Shown: positions 1 to 9,176, numbered from the stretch's first letter. The stretch is DNA of 64,000 nucleotides from Actinopolymorpha rutila (GCF_013407855.1 NZ_JACBZH010000001.1:4216001-4280000), one strand, 5' to 3'. Notes: a model not told the origin generated them from the letters alone. Numbers and translations are program-made.

Positions 1-20
1 AGCCGGCCGGCGGGGTCGCG

Positions 21-1424
21 GTGAAGGCGTTCCCGGTGGCGCGTTCCGAGGCGCGGCTGCTGGTCCCGGCCCTGATGTTCATCGCTCTGGTCGTGGCGGC
101 GGTCGCCAGCCTCGGGACGCCGCTCATCACCAGCGTGGCGACCTCGTTCCACGTCTCGCTCGGCAGCGCGCAGTGGACGCTGACCGTCGCGCTGCTCAGC
201 GGCGCCGTTGCCACGCCGGTCCTGGGCCGGCTCGGAGCCGGCCCGCACCGGCGGGCCACGATCCTCGCCACGCTGGCGGTCGTCGTCGCCGGCAGCGCGC
301 TCACCGTGCTGCCGCTGCCGTTCGCGTGGCTGCTGGCCGGCAGGGCGGCCCAGGGCGTCGGGCTCGGGCTGACGGCGCTGATGATGGGCGTGGCCCGGGA
401 CCACCTCCCCGAAAAGCGCAGCGCGGCCGTGATCGCCCTGATCTCGGTGGTCTCGATCATCGGGGCCGGTGTCGGCTACCCGCTGGCCGCACTGCTCGCC
501 GAGCTCGGCGGGGTACGGGCCGCCTACGGCCTCGGCCTGATCGTCACCGCCGCCGCCCTCCTGACCGCGTGGCGCTCCATGCCCGAAGCCCCCGAAGGCC
601 GCTCCGCCCACGTGGACGTGGCAGGCGCGGTCGTCCTGGCCGCTGCGCTGTTCCTGGTGCTGTTCCTCGCCGGCGAACGGAATCTGTGGAGCCGGCACCT
701 CGCCGTGGCGGCGGGCCTCGCCGTCGTCGCGGTGGTGCTGCTCTGCGTCTGGGCCGTCATCGAGCTGCGCAGCACGACGCCCCTGGTCGACGTGCGGGCG
801 GTGCGGCGCCCGGCGGTTGCCGGGGCGAACCTCGCCATGTTCGTCGGCGGGATCGGGATGTACCTCCTGCTCACGCTCATCACCCGGTACGCGCAGACGC
901 CGCACGGCGCCGGCTACGGCTTCGGGCTGACGACCTTCGTCGCCGGGCTGGTCCTGATCCCGTTCTCGGTGCTGGGGTTCGTCGCCGGCAAGCTCACGCC
1001 GCGGGTCCGGACGCGGATCGCCGACCCCCTGCTCCTGGCCGGCAGCGCCGCCATCGTCGGCGGCGGGTTCGCCCTGTTCGCGGCGGCCCGGTCGGACCTG
1101 GCCGAACTGTTCGCGGCGATGGGCGTGCTCGGCTTCGGCGTCGGCGGCTTCTCAGCCGCGATGCCCGGCGTCATCCTGGCCGTCACCCCCAAGAGCGAGA
1201 CATCGAGCGCCATGAGCTTCAACTACGTCGTCCGCAGCGTCGGTTACTCCCTGGGCAGCGCCATCGGCGGCCTGATCCTCACCGCGGGCACCGGCCCCGG
1301 CCACCTCTTCCCCGACGACAGCGCCTACACCACCGCGGCGCTGGTCGGCATCGGCGCCATGGCGATCACGACGCTGACAAGCCTCGCTCTCGCCCGCCAA
1401 CGCTCGTCCGAGACCAACCCGTAA
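21..1424 (+). CDS. MFS transporter (drug/efflux type)
   Basis: A 467-residue polytopic membrane protein made almost entirely of hydrophobic helices, as expected for a major facilitator of 12-14 segments. The N-terminal half contains the loop GRLGAGPHRRAT (about residues 68-79), which fits the MFS motif A position between helices 2 and 3. Length and composition match proton-coupled drug exporters of the DHA group. The GTG start lies only 20 bases into the window, so the upstream context is unseen and a longer N-terminus cannot be excluded. A DUF1330 gene follows 34 bases downstream on the same strand and may be cotranscribed. The substrate cannot be read from the sequence. Confidence 0.85.
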   Translation: MKAFPVARSEARLLVPALMFIALVVAAVASLGTPLITSVATSFHVSLGSAQWTLTVALLSGAVATPVLGRLGAGPHRRATILATLAVVVAGSALTVLPLPFAWLLAGRAAQGVGLGLTALMMGVARDHLPEKRSAAVIALISVVSIIGAGVGYPLAALLAELGGVRAAYGLGLIVTAAALLTAWRSMPEAPEGRSAHVDVAGAVVLAAALFLVLFLAGERNLWSRHLAVAAGLAVVAVVLLCVWAVIELRSTTPLVDVRAVRRPAVAGANLAMFVGGIGMYLLLTLITRYAQTPHGAGYGFGLTTFVAGLVLIPFSVLGFVAGKLTPRVRTRIADPLLLAGSAAIVGGGFALFAAARSDLAELFAAMGVLGFGVGGFSAAMPGVILAVTPKSETSSAMSFNYVVRSVGYSLGSAIGGLILTAGTGPGHLFPDDSAYTTAALVGIGAMAITTLTSLALARQRSSETNP

Positions 1425-1458
1425 GTCAGAATGCACTCATCCCAACACTGGAGGTTCC

Positions 1459-1752
1459 ATGCCCAAGGGCTACTGGGTCAGCGTGTACCGCACCATTTCA
1501 GACCCCGAGAAGCTGGCTGCTTACAACAAGCTGGCCGGTCCGGCCGTCAAGGCCGGGGGCGGTCGGACCTTCGTCCGTGGCGGTCGGGTCGTGGCGCATG
1601 ACGCCGGCATCGCCGAGCGCACCGTCCTGATCGAGTTCGACAGCTTCGAGCAGGCCGTCGCGGCGCACGAGAGTGCGGCCTACCAGGAGGCGCTGGTCGC
1701 CCTCTCCGACGGCGTCGAGCGCGACTTCCGCATCGTCGAAGGCATCGACTGA
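1459..1752 (+). CDS. DUF1330 family protein
   Basis: A 97-residue protein that opens MPKGYWVSVYRTI and continues with a KLAAYNKLAGPAVKAGGGR segment and an ERTVLIEFDSFEQAVAAH segment. This is the usual DUF1330 pattern, a dimeric alpha/beta ferredoxin-like (ABM-like) fold of about 95 residues. The ATG is preceded by GGAGG about six bases upstream, which supports the start. It sits just behind the MFS gene in the same direction. No catalytic function is established for the family. Confidence 0.85.
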   Translation: MPKGYWVSVYRTISDPEKLAAYNKLAGPAVKAGGGRTFVRGGRVVAHDAGIAERTVLIEFDSFEQAVAAHESAAYQEALVALSDGVERDFRIVEGID

Positions 1753-1759
1753 CCGAGGT

Positions 1760-2088
1760 CCAGTCGGATCTTCACTGAAGCCGGAGAACGTACGGCGCCG
1801 ATCGGCCTGCGCTCCGTACGCTCCGACGGATCGAACGAACCCCACTGCATAGCCATCGAACCCGGATACATGGACATCACCCGGATGCCGTGTGGTGCGC
1901 TGCCCTCGGCGGCCAGCGCCTGGGTGAGGGCGGTCAACCCGAACTTCGTTGCGCAGTAGGCGTTCGGCCAACCCCGTCGCCCGGCGACCGAGGCCACGTT
2001 GACGATCGTGCCGCCGCCGGCCTGCCGCATGTACGGGAAGGCAAGCTTGGCGAGCAGGAACGGCGCGGTCAGGTTGACACGGACAACT
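1760..2088 (-). pseudogene. SDR oxidoreductase remnant
   Basis: Reading the minus strand gives an SDR middle section without its ends: VRVNLTAPFLLAKLAF, then GGGTIVNVASVAGRRG, then the YCATK catalytic Tyr-x3-Lys signature and the HGIRVMSMYPG segment. There is no Rossmann glycine motif. The N-terminus is replaced by an IS256 transposase scrap at about 2089, and the C-terminus runs out into unrelated codons near the DUF1330 gene. It is a truncated, non-functional relic of a short-chain dehydrogenase. Confidence 0.75.
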
Positions 2089-2248
2089 CGCGGCCTCCAG
2101 GACCCGGCCGGTGAGCTGGTTCAACAACCCGCCCGGACTGACTGACCAGCTCGATCCCCTGCTCCTTCGCCTGCGCCAACAGGTGGCGGGCGAGCTCTTG
2201 CTGATCAACAGCGCCGTTGTCCTCCACGGCGCCAATCGTCTCGGTCAT
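2089..2248 (-). pseudogene. IS256-family transposase N-terminal fragment
   Basis: The minus strand encodes MTETIGAVEDNGAVDQQELA and RHLLAQAKEQGIELV, and after a frameshift at about 2150, PGGLLNQLTGRVLEAA. Both segments match the N-terminus of actinobacterial IS256 (mutator-type) transposases. Homology then stops abruptly and SDR sequence begins, so this is a short relic fused to another gene by a rearrangement. The rest of the transposase and any terminal repeats are absent. Confidence 0.65.
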
Positions 2249-2430
2249 GTCTGCCCTCCCTCGCCAAGCCACAGGCTCGGCGTGTCCGGCCAGACCCGAT
2301 CCACCGTGAATCAGACAGCCCCCGCGCTGCGGAACCAGGAGCGAGGACCTGGCGCGCGACTAGGCTGGAATCTCGCTGAAGCCGTGATCGTGGGTGTGTC
2401 ATGTGATGGTTACGGCCGGTCTAGGGGTGA

Positions 2431-3765
2431 TTGGCGGTGTCTCGTCGCGTAGGTGGGTCCGACGACAACGGCTGCCAGGCGTCACACGAGCGGAGACGAC
2501 GCTGGCTTGCCGGCGCGCACGAACTGGCGCAGATCCTGCTTGACGAAGTCGGCCTACATCAGGCCATGGGCCTGGTCAGCGAGCGTCTGGCGGCGATCTC
2601 CGGTGCAGAAGCGGCGATCGTCGCCCTGGTCGACCACGGCGACACGAAGACCCTTGTCTGCGAGGCAGTCGGCGGGATCGACATGGCTCACTGGGTGGGT
2701 GTACGCAGTCCCCGGCGCGGACTCCTGGCCGTGGCTATCGACACACAGACGCCGCTCGTCGTGGCAGACCTACCCGCAGACGAACGCTACGACCCGCCGC
2801 CCGAGTGGCGCAAGGCCATGGCTGACATCGGTATGGGAATGGCCATCCCCCTGGTCGCGTCGGGCGAGTCCCTCGGTGCGTTGGCGGTGGTTTGGCGCCG
2901 CGGATCCGACGCGGAGCGAGCGGCGAGGAGCGAGTTCGACTACGTGCAGATGTTCGCCACCCACGCAGCTGCAGTCCTCCAGCGCGTACGCGTCCAGCAG
3001 CAACACGCACGAAGCGACCTCTGGCTCGAAGCCGCAGGACAGTTGGCGCAACTACTGCTCACTGACGTGGACCGCGACCACGCGATGCACACGGTGGGTA
3101 AGAGACTGCAGCAAACCTCCGGCGCGGACATCGTCGGCGTGATCATCGCAGACGCCCACGACACCACTGATGTTGCTTCCGTGATCTTCGAGGGTCTGGA
3201 AACGCCCGCGCCGCCAGACATGCGACTGCCCCGGCAGGGGCTGGTAGCAGCCGTCCTTGACTCGGGCGAACCCATTGTGAGCAAGGACTACACCCGTCAG
3301 CAGGGGTACGATCCTCCCGCCCAGTGGTCGTCGGAGTTCGCAACTGTTGGACTTGGCATGTTGATGCCGATGGCTGTCGACGGAGAGGTTCTCGGCGTCC
3401 TGTTCGCCGGATGGCGAAGGAACTCACCACACGAGAAGGACGCCTTCACCGAGGCCGAGCAGGTCCAAACGTTCGCCGACCTGGCAGCACTGGCGCTGTA
3501 CCGCATCCGCAGCCAGGACTACCACGACCAGTTGATCGCCCTACAGGAACGTGACCGCCTCGCCAGAGAGCTCGGCGACACCGTGCTCCAGAGACTGTAC
3601 GCCGCCGGCCTCCAACTGATGACCAGTCACGACCTCGCAGCCGAACCCCAACTGAAACGCCGCCTCATGACGACCGTTCACACGCTGGACCAGACCACCG
3701 AGGAGATTCGTAAGGCCTTCTTCCGCGGGGAGCCGACGGAACCCGGCAACGAGCCAGAATCTTGA
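2431..3765 (+). CDS. Tandem-GAF sensor protein, degenerate DevS-like kinase
   Basis: A 444-residue soluble protein with two GAF domains (about residues 45-190 and 205-360), each with the LPRxGL and YDPPxxW segments seen in DevS/DosT-type sensors. The tail (about 373-435) matches the HisKA_3 dimerisation helix, with ERDRLAREL, GDTVLQRLYAAGLQL. The residue that should be the phosphoacceptor histidine is Gly382 (codon GGC). No HATPase domain follows, because the protein stops about 60 residues later. It is therefore likely a ligand- or redox-sensing protein without kinase activity. TTG at 2431 and GTG at 2437 are both possible starts. No partner response regulator is adjacent. Confidence 0.8.
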   Translation: MAVSRRVGGSDDNGCQASHERRRRWLAGAHELAQILLDEVGLHQAMGLVSERLAAISGAEAAIVALVDHGDTKTLVCEAVGGIDMAHWVGVRSPRRGLLAVAIDTQTPLVVADLPADERYDPPPEWRKAMADIGMGMAIPLVASGESLGALAVVWRRGSDAERAARSEFDYVQMFATHAAAVLQRVRVQQQHARSDLWLEAAGQLAQLLLTDVDRDHAMHTVGKRLQQTSGADIVGVIIADAHDTTDVASVIFEGLETPAPPDMRLPRQGLVAAVLDSGEPIVSKDYTRQQGYDPPAQWSSEFATVGLGMLMPMAVDGEVLGVLFAGWRRNSPHEKDAFTEAEQVQTFADLAALALYRIRSQDYHDQLIALQERDRLARELGDTVLQRLYAAGLQLMTSHDLAAEPQLKRRLMTTVHTLDQTTEEIRKAFFRGEPTEPGNEPES

Positions 3766-3998
3766 CGGCACCGATCCCAGCCGCGTGTGCTACTTGATTC
3801 CTATGCTCGCCACGCCAAGCAACACGAAGCGCTCCCCTGACATGTGCCCGCTCCCTCTGGGTGCCGGCCATGCGGCGTCTGACTCTTCTCGGACTGCTCG
3901 TCGAACCCGCGTTCTACCCGATCGGCTTCGGCAGTTGGGGCGCGGCCGCCGAGCCATCTGGTGTCGTCGTCGAGGAAGTCAACGATTGTGGTCCACGT

Positions 3999-5060
3999 TC
4001 ACGCACCGTTCGGCGGTTTGGAGTCCGTCGTTCTGACTGTCGTTGACCGCGCCGAACCGTCATCGGCCTTGGCGTGGGTCCTCCCGGCTCGCCACGTGGC
4101 CGGCTCTGTGCGGGGCCGCAGCCTTCGGTCGATCGTTTTCACGGCCTCGTAGAGTTCTCCGGCGGCGTACCGGATCTGTTCGTGCGCAGCGTCGCGTTGC
4201 ATAGTGGTCGCGGCGAGGATGAAAGCGGTCAGCGCCGTAGTCCCGATGAGGGTCTCGACGGTTACCACGTTTGCGGCCAGGGGCTCGTGCGCGAACGGGC
4301 CAAGTCTTCGCAGCGCGGCGTAAATCGTCATGGCTGAGACGACCATGACGGACAGGGCCGCGCCCGCCACTCGGAAGCGCACCGCGGCCCAGACAACGCA
4401 GGGGATGGCGAGGAATAACAAGTCTGTCGAGCTGTGGGTCACCACGAGCATGACCACAATAATGACGACCGTGAGGGCGGCGCCCTCAACTATTCGGCGT
4501 CGGTCAACGCTGCGTGGCCGCCGGGCCCGAACAATGACGAGCAAGGACGGGGTGACGACGAGCACGCCCATCATGTAACTCAACCACCACAGGAACCACG
4601 TCGTACCGAAGTTGTGCGCCGTCTCCAGACCGGACAAGACGAAGGCGGCAACGCTCGTGGAGGCAGTGATCGTGGCGCCGACAAACGCCCCCAGAAACAC
4701 CAACGCCAGGACATCTCTCGGCTGGTCCATTTCCACCCGGAATCCGACCCTGCGGAGCAGCATGTAAGCACACAGCAGTCCGAGGGCTGTCGCAACCGCA
4801 AGAGTCACGGACGCGACTGGCGGACGCCCGAGGAACGTGTTGACGACGAAGGAGCCGATCACGATCCCAGGCCAGACCCGCGGACCCAAGGCAAGCAGAG
4901 CGGCCAGCCCCACACCGGTCGGAGCCCACAACATACTGACCCGCCAGCCACCCACCACCTGGGAAGGCACGGCGAGCGTGGCGCCAGAGTAGATTGCTGC
5001 GATTGCCAGGATCTGAAGTCCGACGACCACACGGTTTCTCGTTATTGAGCCGTGAAGCAC
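3999..5060 (-). CDS. MASE1-domain membrane protein
   Basis: A 353-residue membrane protein with eight or more hydrophobic segments up to about residue 295. Typical MASE1 features include MLWAPTGVGLAALLALGPRVWPGI and the FLWWLSYMMGVLVVTPSLLV region. MASE1 is usually the sensory membrane part of histidine kinases, GGDEF proteins or phosphatases. Here it is followed only by a short polar tail of about 55 residues with no recognisable output domain. The GTG at 5060 is the longest start; a GTG ten codons later is also possible. The ligand and function are unknown. Confidence 0.75.
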   Translation of the reverse strand: MLHGSITRNRVVVGLQILAIAAIYSGATLAVPSQVVGGWRVSMLWAPTGVGLAALLALGPRVWPGIVIGSFVVNTFLGRPPVASVTLAVATALGLLCAYMLLRRVGFRVEMDQPRDVLALVFLGAFVGATITASTSVAAFVLSGLETAHNFGTTWFLWWLSYMMGVLVVTPSLLVIVRARRPRSVDRRRIVEGAALTVVIIVVMLVVTHSSTDLLFLAIPCVVWAAVRFRVAGAALSVMVVSAMTIYAALRRLGPFAHEPLAANVVTVETLIGTTALTAFILAATTMQRDAAHEQIRYAAGELYEAVKTIDRRLRPRTEPATWRAGRTHAKADDGSARSTTVRTTDSKPPNGA

Positions 5061-5455
5061 GCTTCCAAAGCATACTCATCACGCGAGTCGACCCCACCCC
5101 GAGATCCAAGGTCATCCAGGTCAGCCCAGAAGACGCATTGGCGGAGGATTTACCTGCCGCATTACTAGGCATTATCGCATTATCCCCTTTTGGGGGCGGG
5201 TGGCGCCCAATCAGGTTTGTAGTCAGGGCAGAGCCTCCACCAGACCCGGATCCTCGGGTCCATCGCCCAGGTGGTCGTGGACGACAGCGGCGCCTGCGGT
5301 TTCCAGTGCGAGTTCGGAGCGGCTCGGGCGAGTCACCCCATGTCATGCATGGGCCGGGCACCTCGCCAGGTGCAATCTCCACCTCCTGCAGCAAGGCGGC
5401 CGCGTTGTAGCGTCACCTCTCGGGCCCTGAGGTGTGCGTTACAGAAGGAGCAATT
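5061..5455. other. Intergenic region between MASE1 gene and glsB-like gene
   Basis: This 395-base stretch separates two divergent genes. It contains a short CCCC-TTTT-GGGG hairpin near 5182-5195 and no believable protein on either strand. It presumably holds the two divergent promoters, but no convincing -35/-10 pair was identified. Confidence 0.5.
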
Positions 5456-5716
5456 GTGGTCGTTACTGGAATCCTCACTGCGGTTGTCATTGGCGCGATC
5501 ATCGGCGGCTTGGGACGTCTGGTGGTGCCCGGGAAACAGAAGGTCGGCTGTCTGCTCACGGTTGGCATCGGTGTGCTGGCGGCACTCCTCGGCACCCTGG
5601 TCGCTGGGGCCCTCGGTGTCGCGCACACCCCTGGCATCGATTGGATTCAGCTCGCGATCCAGGTAGGGTTCGCCGCCGTCGGGGTGGCCGTGGTCGCAGG
5701 GAAAACCCGCGGCTGA
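5456..5716 (+). CDS. GlsB/YeaQ/YmgE-type stress membrane protein
   Basis: An 86-residue protein with three hydrophobic helices and the glycine-rich sequence AIIGGLGRLVVPGKQKVG, typical of the transglycosylase-associated (GlsB/YeaQ) family. GTG 5456 is chosen because AAGGAG lies five bases upstream; an in-frame GTG 24 bases earlier lacks such a site. The family is linked to general stress responses and the molecular role is unproven. It sits alone between the MASE1 gene and tatA. Confidence 0.8.
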   Translation: MVVTGILTAVVIGAIIGGLGRLVVPGKQKVGCLLTVGIGVLAALLGTLVAGALGVAHTPGIDWIQLAIQVGFAAVGVAVVAGKTRG

Positions 5717-5923
5717 CGCAGGGTCGCAGACTGGGGAGCCCGAGGAGACACAACCCACGAGTGTCTGGTCGCAGTGTTCGCCGGTCGTCGGCACCGTCGT
5801 CTCGTGACCGCGACCGGAACACTGACTGCGCTTTGAGGTTGAGGAGGTACAGTGCCGGTCCCGGCGCCGCCTCAGGGCACTCTCTGAGGTGCCGCCAACT
5901 TGTGTTCGAGAAGGTGGGTATCC

Positions 5924-6208
5924 ATGTTGGGAAGCCTTGGGGCCCCCGAGCTGTTGATCATCGGGATCGTCCTGGTCGTCTTGTTCGGCGCGTCCCGTCT
6001 GCCCCAGACGGCCAAGGGACTGGCCCAGTCCCTGCGGGTGTTTCGCACCGAGCTTCGAGACGAACCCACGGCTCCTCCGGCAGCGGTGGCGCCCGAGCAA
6101 CCCGCGCAGCGTCCAGCTCTCCCAGAGCCGAACCACGCCGGCGGTACGGCCGTGGCCGAGCGTCACGATGCCAACCAGGTCTCCGAAGAGAGCCGCGTTC
6201 AGGGCTGA
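5924..6208 (+). CDS. tatA: Twin-arginine translocase subunit TatA/E
   Basis: A 94-residue protein starting MLGSLGAPELLIIGIVLVV, a single N-terminal membrane helix. It is followed by the hinge FGASRLPQTAKGLAQSLRVF, the amphipathic helix that defines TatA, and then an acidic/proline-rich tail. TatA forms the pore component of the Tat export system for folded proteins. ATG 5924 has AAGGTGG six bases upstream. A second tatA (6955-7248) lies on the opposite strand facing it, with a decayed tatC between them. Confidence 0.9.
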   Translation: MLGSLGAPELLIIGIVLVVLFGASRLPQTAKGLAQSLRVFRTELRDEPTAPPAAVAPEQPAQRPALPEPNHAGGTAVAERHDANQVSEESRVQG

Positions 6209-6257
6209 ACCTCCACAGCTGTCATGTAGTGGCCTCCTGCCCACAGGCAGGGGCAAC

Positions 6258-6284
6258 GTGCCCTCCCGACTTCGGGATGGGCAC
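6258..6284. terminator. Putative bidirectional terminator hairpin
   Basis: GTGCCC-TCCCG, a four-base loop ACTT, then CGGGA-T-GGGCAC forms an 11-bp stem with one bulged base. It lies 50 bases after the tatA stop and upstream of the convergent tatC relic. The following CTTGTCGTTT is only moderately T-rich. Confidence 0.5.
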
Positions 6285-6484
6285 CTTGTCGTTTAGGGGT
6301 CTGTGGCCCCGGGTGAGCGCGAGTCTGGTGACGTGCGGCCGGTTCCGATATGCGCGGGGGTACCGCGAGGGCGGCGCCGCTCAAGGGTCTGGATCCGGTA
6401 GGCCGCTCGCTCACCCCCTGGGGGATGTCAAGGCGAAGCCATCTGATCTGAGTCACCGCCGGGGATCGCTGCCGTGAGCCGCGG

Positions 6485-6870
6485 TCAGGTGGTGTTGGTG
6501 TGAGCAGATTCGGTGTCTGTGTCGATGTCGTCGAGGAGGAGACCTTGGTCGGCGAGTCGGGCTCTGCGGCGACGTTCTATCGTGCGGGCGACGATTTCGG
6601 CGGCGAGGCAGAGCACGGTCATCGGGCCCGCCAGTAGCAGCATCGTGACTGGGTCGGTGGAGGGTGTACGCCGACCAGGTTGAGCAGCACCACGAAGACC
6701 GGGACCTCGAAGGCGACGCCGAACGCGAGTAGGAGGCGAAGTGTGACGAGAGGTGGGTGTCCAGCTGCAGGAAGTTGGCTACCCCGTCTGGTGTGAAGCC
6801 CAGGAGGGTGACGGATAGCTGTCAGGAATGCGGGAACGCCGACTGGAGTGTTCCGCCGTGCCCATTGGCA
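6485..6870 (-). pseudogene. tatC: Decayed tatC (Tat translocase subunit)
   Basis: The minus strand retains recognisable TatC pieces in different frames. One is LLLAFGVAFEVPVFVVLLNLVG (about 6665-6735), a hallmark of TatC transmembrane segment 4. Another is TPSTDPVTMLLLAGPM followed by the last helix and an acidic tail ending at the TGA at 6485. Between them a stretch of roughly 25 residues is deleted and the frame changes, and the N-terminal half is missing or unreadable. It lies directly behind the minus-strand tatA, the normal tatA-tatC arrangement. A working tatC must be elsewhere if the Tat pathway operates. Confidence 0.75.
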
Positions 6871-6954
6871 TGCACAGATTGACAAGGTGTTCGTGGTACA
6901 GGTCTGGCCCGCGACCACCGGATCGGGCTGCATCGCAGTAGCGGTTGTCATGGG

Positions 6955-7248
6955 TCATGGAGTGTGAGGCACGTGACCTTCCGGCTGGACGTCCGATCTT
7001 TCGTCGGCAGCCGCTCGGGCAGACGTCGTGGCGGCCGGCGGCGCAGCTGACGGTGCCGGAGTCGGTTCTGCGTGCTCGGGGGCAGCGGTGTCAGCGTTAC
7101 TGGTTGATCTGATCTCGGACTTGAAGATACGCAACGACTGAGCGATGCCCTTCGCGGCACCCGGAAGGCGTTTGGGTCCGAACAACGCGATAAAGGCCAC
7201 GAGCACGATCAGTAGGTGCCAAGGCTCCAACCCGTTCCGCAACAGCAT
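6955..7248 (-). CDS. tatA: Twin-arginine translocase subunit TatA/E (second copy)
   Basis: A 97-residue protein starting MLLRNGLEPWHLLIVLVAFI, continuing with the hinge and amphipathic helix FGPKRLPGAAKGIAQSLRIF and a proline/alanine-rich tail. These are the TatA hallmarks. ATG 7248 is preceded by AGGTGG at a six-base distance, so the upstream in-frame codons are probably not translated. It is followed on the same strand by the tatC relic. It resembles the 5924-6208 copy in the amphipathic helix but has a different tail, so the two are diverged paralogues. Confidence 0.88.
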   Translation of the reverse strand: MLLRNGLEPWHLLIVLVAFIALFGPKRLPGAAKGIAQSLRIFKSEIRSTSNADTAAPEHAEPTPAPSAAPPAATTSARAAADERSDVQPEGHVPHTP

Positions 7249-7658
7249 GGTTACCACCTGTTTCTCTCGACAGGCGTCACCAAGGCTGTCGAGGTCTCGG
7301 GAGCTTTCACTCACGCCCAGTATGAGCGCCCTACCTCACAAGCCCGGCCCGGCCGATGATGCGGCCGGTGCCGGACGCCGGAATTTTGAGGTGGGAGGCA
7401 GGAATTTGGATCCTCCTGGAGGACGACTTTACTGCTCCATCACCGAATCCTTACTGAGCTTCGTCGCTGGTTCGAGGCGTTGATGGTTGGAGTGCTACCC
7501 GGCGGCACGCCACTTGGTGGCCGCTCACTCTTGGGACAGGGCCGCGCCTACCAACGAAAAGTGTGAGTGTGATTGAACGATGATGAAAAGGTTGTACACT
7601 TTCCGCCCTTCCGTGAAAGGAGCCTCATGCGAAGTCCGGGGCGGCGTTGGACTGCCGA
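7249..7658. promoter_or_regulatory. Divergent intergenic region with LCP-gene promoter
   Basis: A 410-base gap between divergent tatA and the LCP gene. A candidate plus-strand promoter is TTGAAC at 7573-7578 and TACACT at 7595-7600 with 16-base spacing, about 58 bases before the LCP start. Nothing else recognisable was seen in the gap. Confidence 0.4.
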
Positions 7659-9176
7659 ATGACTCGGACGGAGAGTCGGCGTCAGCGAGAGGATCTGGGT
7701 GTGGCCGAGCGCGGTGTGCGGGTGGGCACTTCGACCCATGCTCGCAGGATGCGCCCGATACGTCTGATTGCGTTGCTCTTGGTAGTAGTGGTCACAATCT
7801 CAGCGGTCGTGGCCGGTGTGGCGATGGTGCGGTTGGACCGAAACGTCTCGACCTTCGATGGGCGCGGGATCCAGACGTACCGCCCGCCACGCGCCAAGGC
7901 GAACGCAGCCGGCGAGACTCCTGTGAATGTGTTGGTGATCGGTTCGGACACCCGGGCCAACGGGAACAGCGGGCTCGGTGGAGCGGGCGGCGCGGTCGGC
8001 CGCTCGGACACGGCGATCGTGGTGCACGTGTATGCCGACCACCGTGACGCCGTAGCGGTGTCGATCCCGCGAGACACCCTCGTCGACATCCCACAGTGCA
8101 GGCTGCCCGACGGCAGCTGGTCGCAGCCGCGCCGGCAGACGATGTTCAACGCAGCGTTCACCGAGGGGCTCAGCGTCGCCGGCAATCCGGCGTGCACCCA
8201 GAACACGGTGGAGAAACTGACCGGACTACGAATCGACCACACGATCGTGGTGGACTTCAAAGGCTTCGCCTCGATGACCAAGGCGGTCGGCGGAGTTCGG
8301 GTGTGTGTGCCCAACAACGTGTATGCGGGCGACCTGAACCCCAACCTGGGCCACCGCGGCAAGCTGGTCTTGGCCAAGGGTCTGCAGACGGTGTCCGGTC
8401 GCAGTGCACTGGACTATGTACGTGTTCGACACGGCATCGGCGATGGCTCTGACATCGGCCGAATCCAACGTCAACAAGCCTTCCTGGCCAGCCTGACGGC
8501 GAAGATCCATGCATCCGGCATGAATCCAGCCACTCTGGCGCCACTCGCCGATGCCGCTACCAAGGCCCTGACGGTTGACCCCGCGTTGGGGTCGGCCCCC
8601 AAACTGGTGGTCTTCGCGATGTCCCTGCGCCACCTCAACCTGCACAACATCCAGTTTGTGACCGTGCCGTGGCGCTACGCCGGCGATCGCGTTGCGCTGG
8701 TCCAGCCTGATGCTGACCGGTTGTGGTCCGCGTTGAAGGACGACCATCCGCTGGCAGGCCATGTCAACGACAACCATCGCGCAGCCTCCACAGCCGCGGT
8801 ATCCGGGCACGGCATCGACATCGGCGTCTACAACGGCACCCGGACGCCAGGCCTCGCGGCAGCCGCCACCAGACAGCTTCGCAACATGGGCTTCACCATC
8901 GACCACACCGGGAACGCCAGGTCACACCAACACGCCACAACGGTGATCGAGTACGGCGCCAGCCACCAAGTGGCCGCCCACAAGCTCGCGACACTCATTC
9001 CCCACGCCCAACTCCAGCCCATCACCGGCGCAGGCATCGACCTCGTACTCGGTGACGACTACCGGCCCATCGACACCAACACAAGGAACCCGGCGGCAGC
9101 CCCGAAGCCAAGCCCAACAGCCAGGCCACGCACCGCGGCCGACAACCCCTGCACCGACCTGTCCATGAAACGGTGA
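7659..9176 (+). CDS. LytR-CpsA-Psr (LCP) family wall-polymer ligase
   Basis: A 505-residue membrane-anchored protein. A short cytoplasmic N-terminus is followed by one transmembrane helix (about residues 34-55). The LCP domain (about 90-260) contains VNVLVIGSDTR, RSDTAIVVHV, VSIPRDTLVDIP, ALDYVRVRHG and the arginine-rich DIGRIQRQQ. A LytR_C-like domain (about 380-470) includes the VYNGTRTPGLAAAATRQL motif. LCP enzymes transfer teichoic acids or other glycopolymers onto peptidoglycan outside the membrane. ATG 7659 is preferred over the TTG four codons earlier. The C-terminal proline/threonine tail is low complexity. Confidence 0.9.
   Translation: MTRTESRRQREDLGVAERGVRVGTSTHARRMRPIRLIALLLVVVVTISAVVAGVAMVRLDRNVSTFDGRGIQTYRPPRAKANAAGETPVNVLVIGSDTRANGNSGLGGAGGAVGRSDTAIVVHVYADHRDAVAVSIPRDTLVDIPQCRLPDGSWSQPRRQTMFNAAFTEGLSVAGNPACTQNTVEKLTGLRIDHTIVVDFKGFASMTKAVGGVRVCVPNNVYAGDLNPNLGHRGKLVLAKGLQTVSGRSALDYVRVRHGIGDGSDIGRIQRQQAFLASLTAKIHASGMNPATLAPLADAATKALTVDPALGSAPKLVVFAMSLRHLNLHNIQFVTVPWRYAGDRVALVQPDADRLWSALKDDHPLAGHVNDNHRAASTAAVSGHGIDIGVYNGTRTPGLAAAATRQLRNMGFTIDHTGNARSHQHATTVIEYGASHQVAAHKLATLIPHAQLQPITGAGIDLVLGDDYRPIDTNTRNPAAAPKPSPTARPRTAADNPCTDLSMKR

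Noticed and set aside
5182-5195. CCCC-TTTT-GGGG hairpin as terminator
   Set aside because: Only a 4-bp stem, between divergent genes where no terminator is expected.
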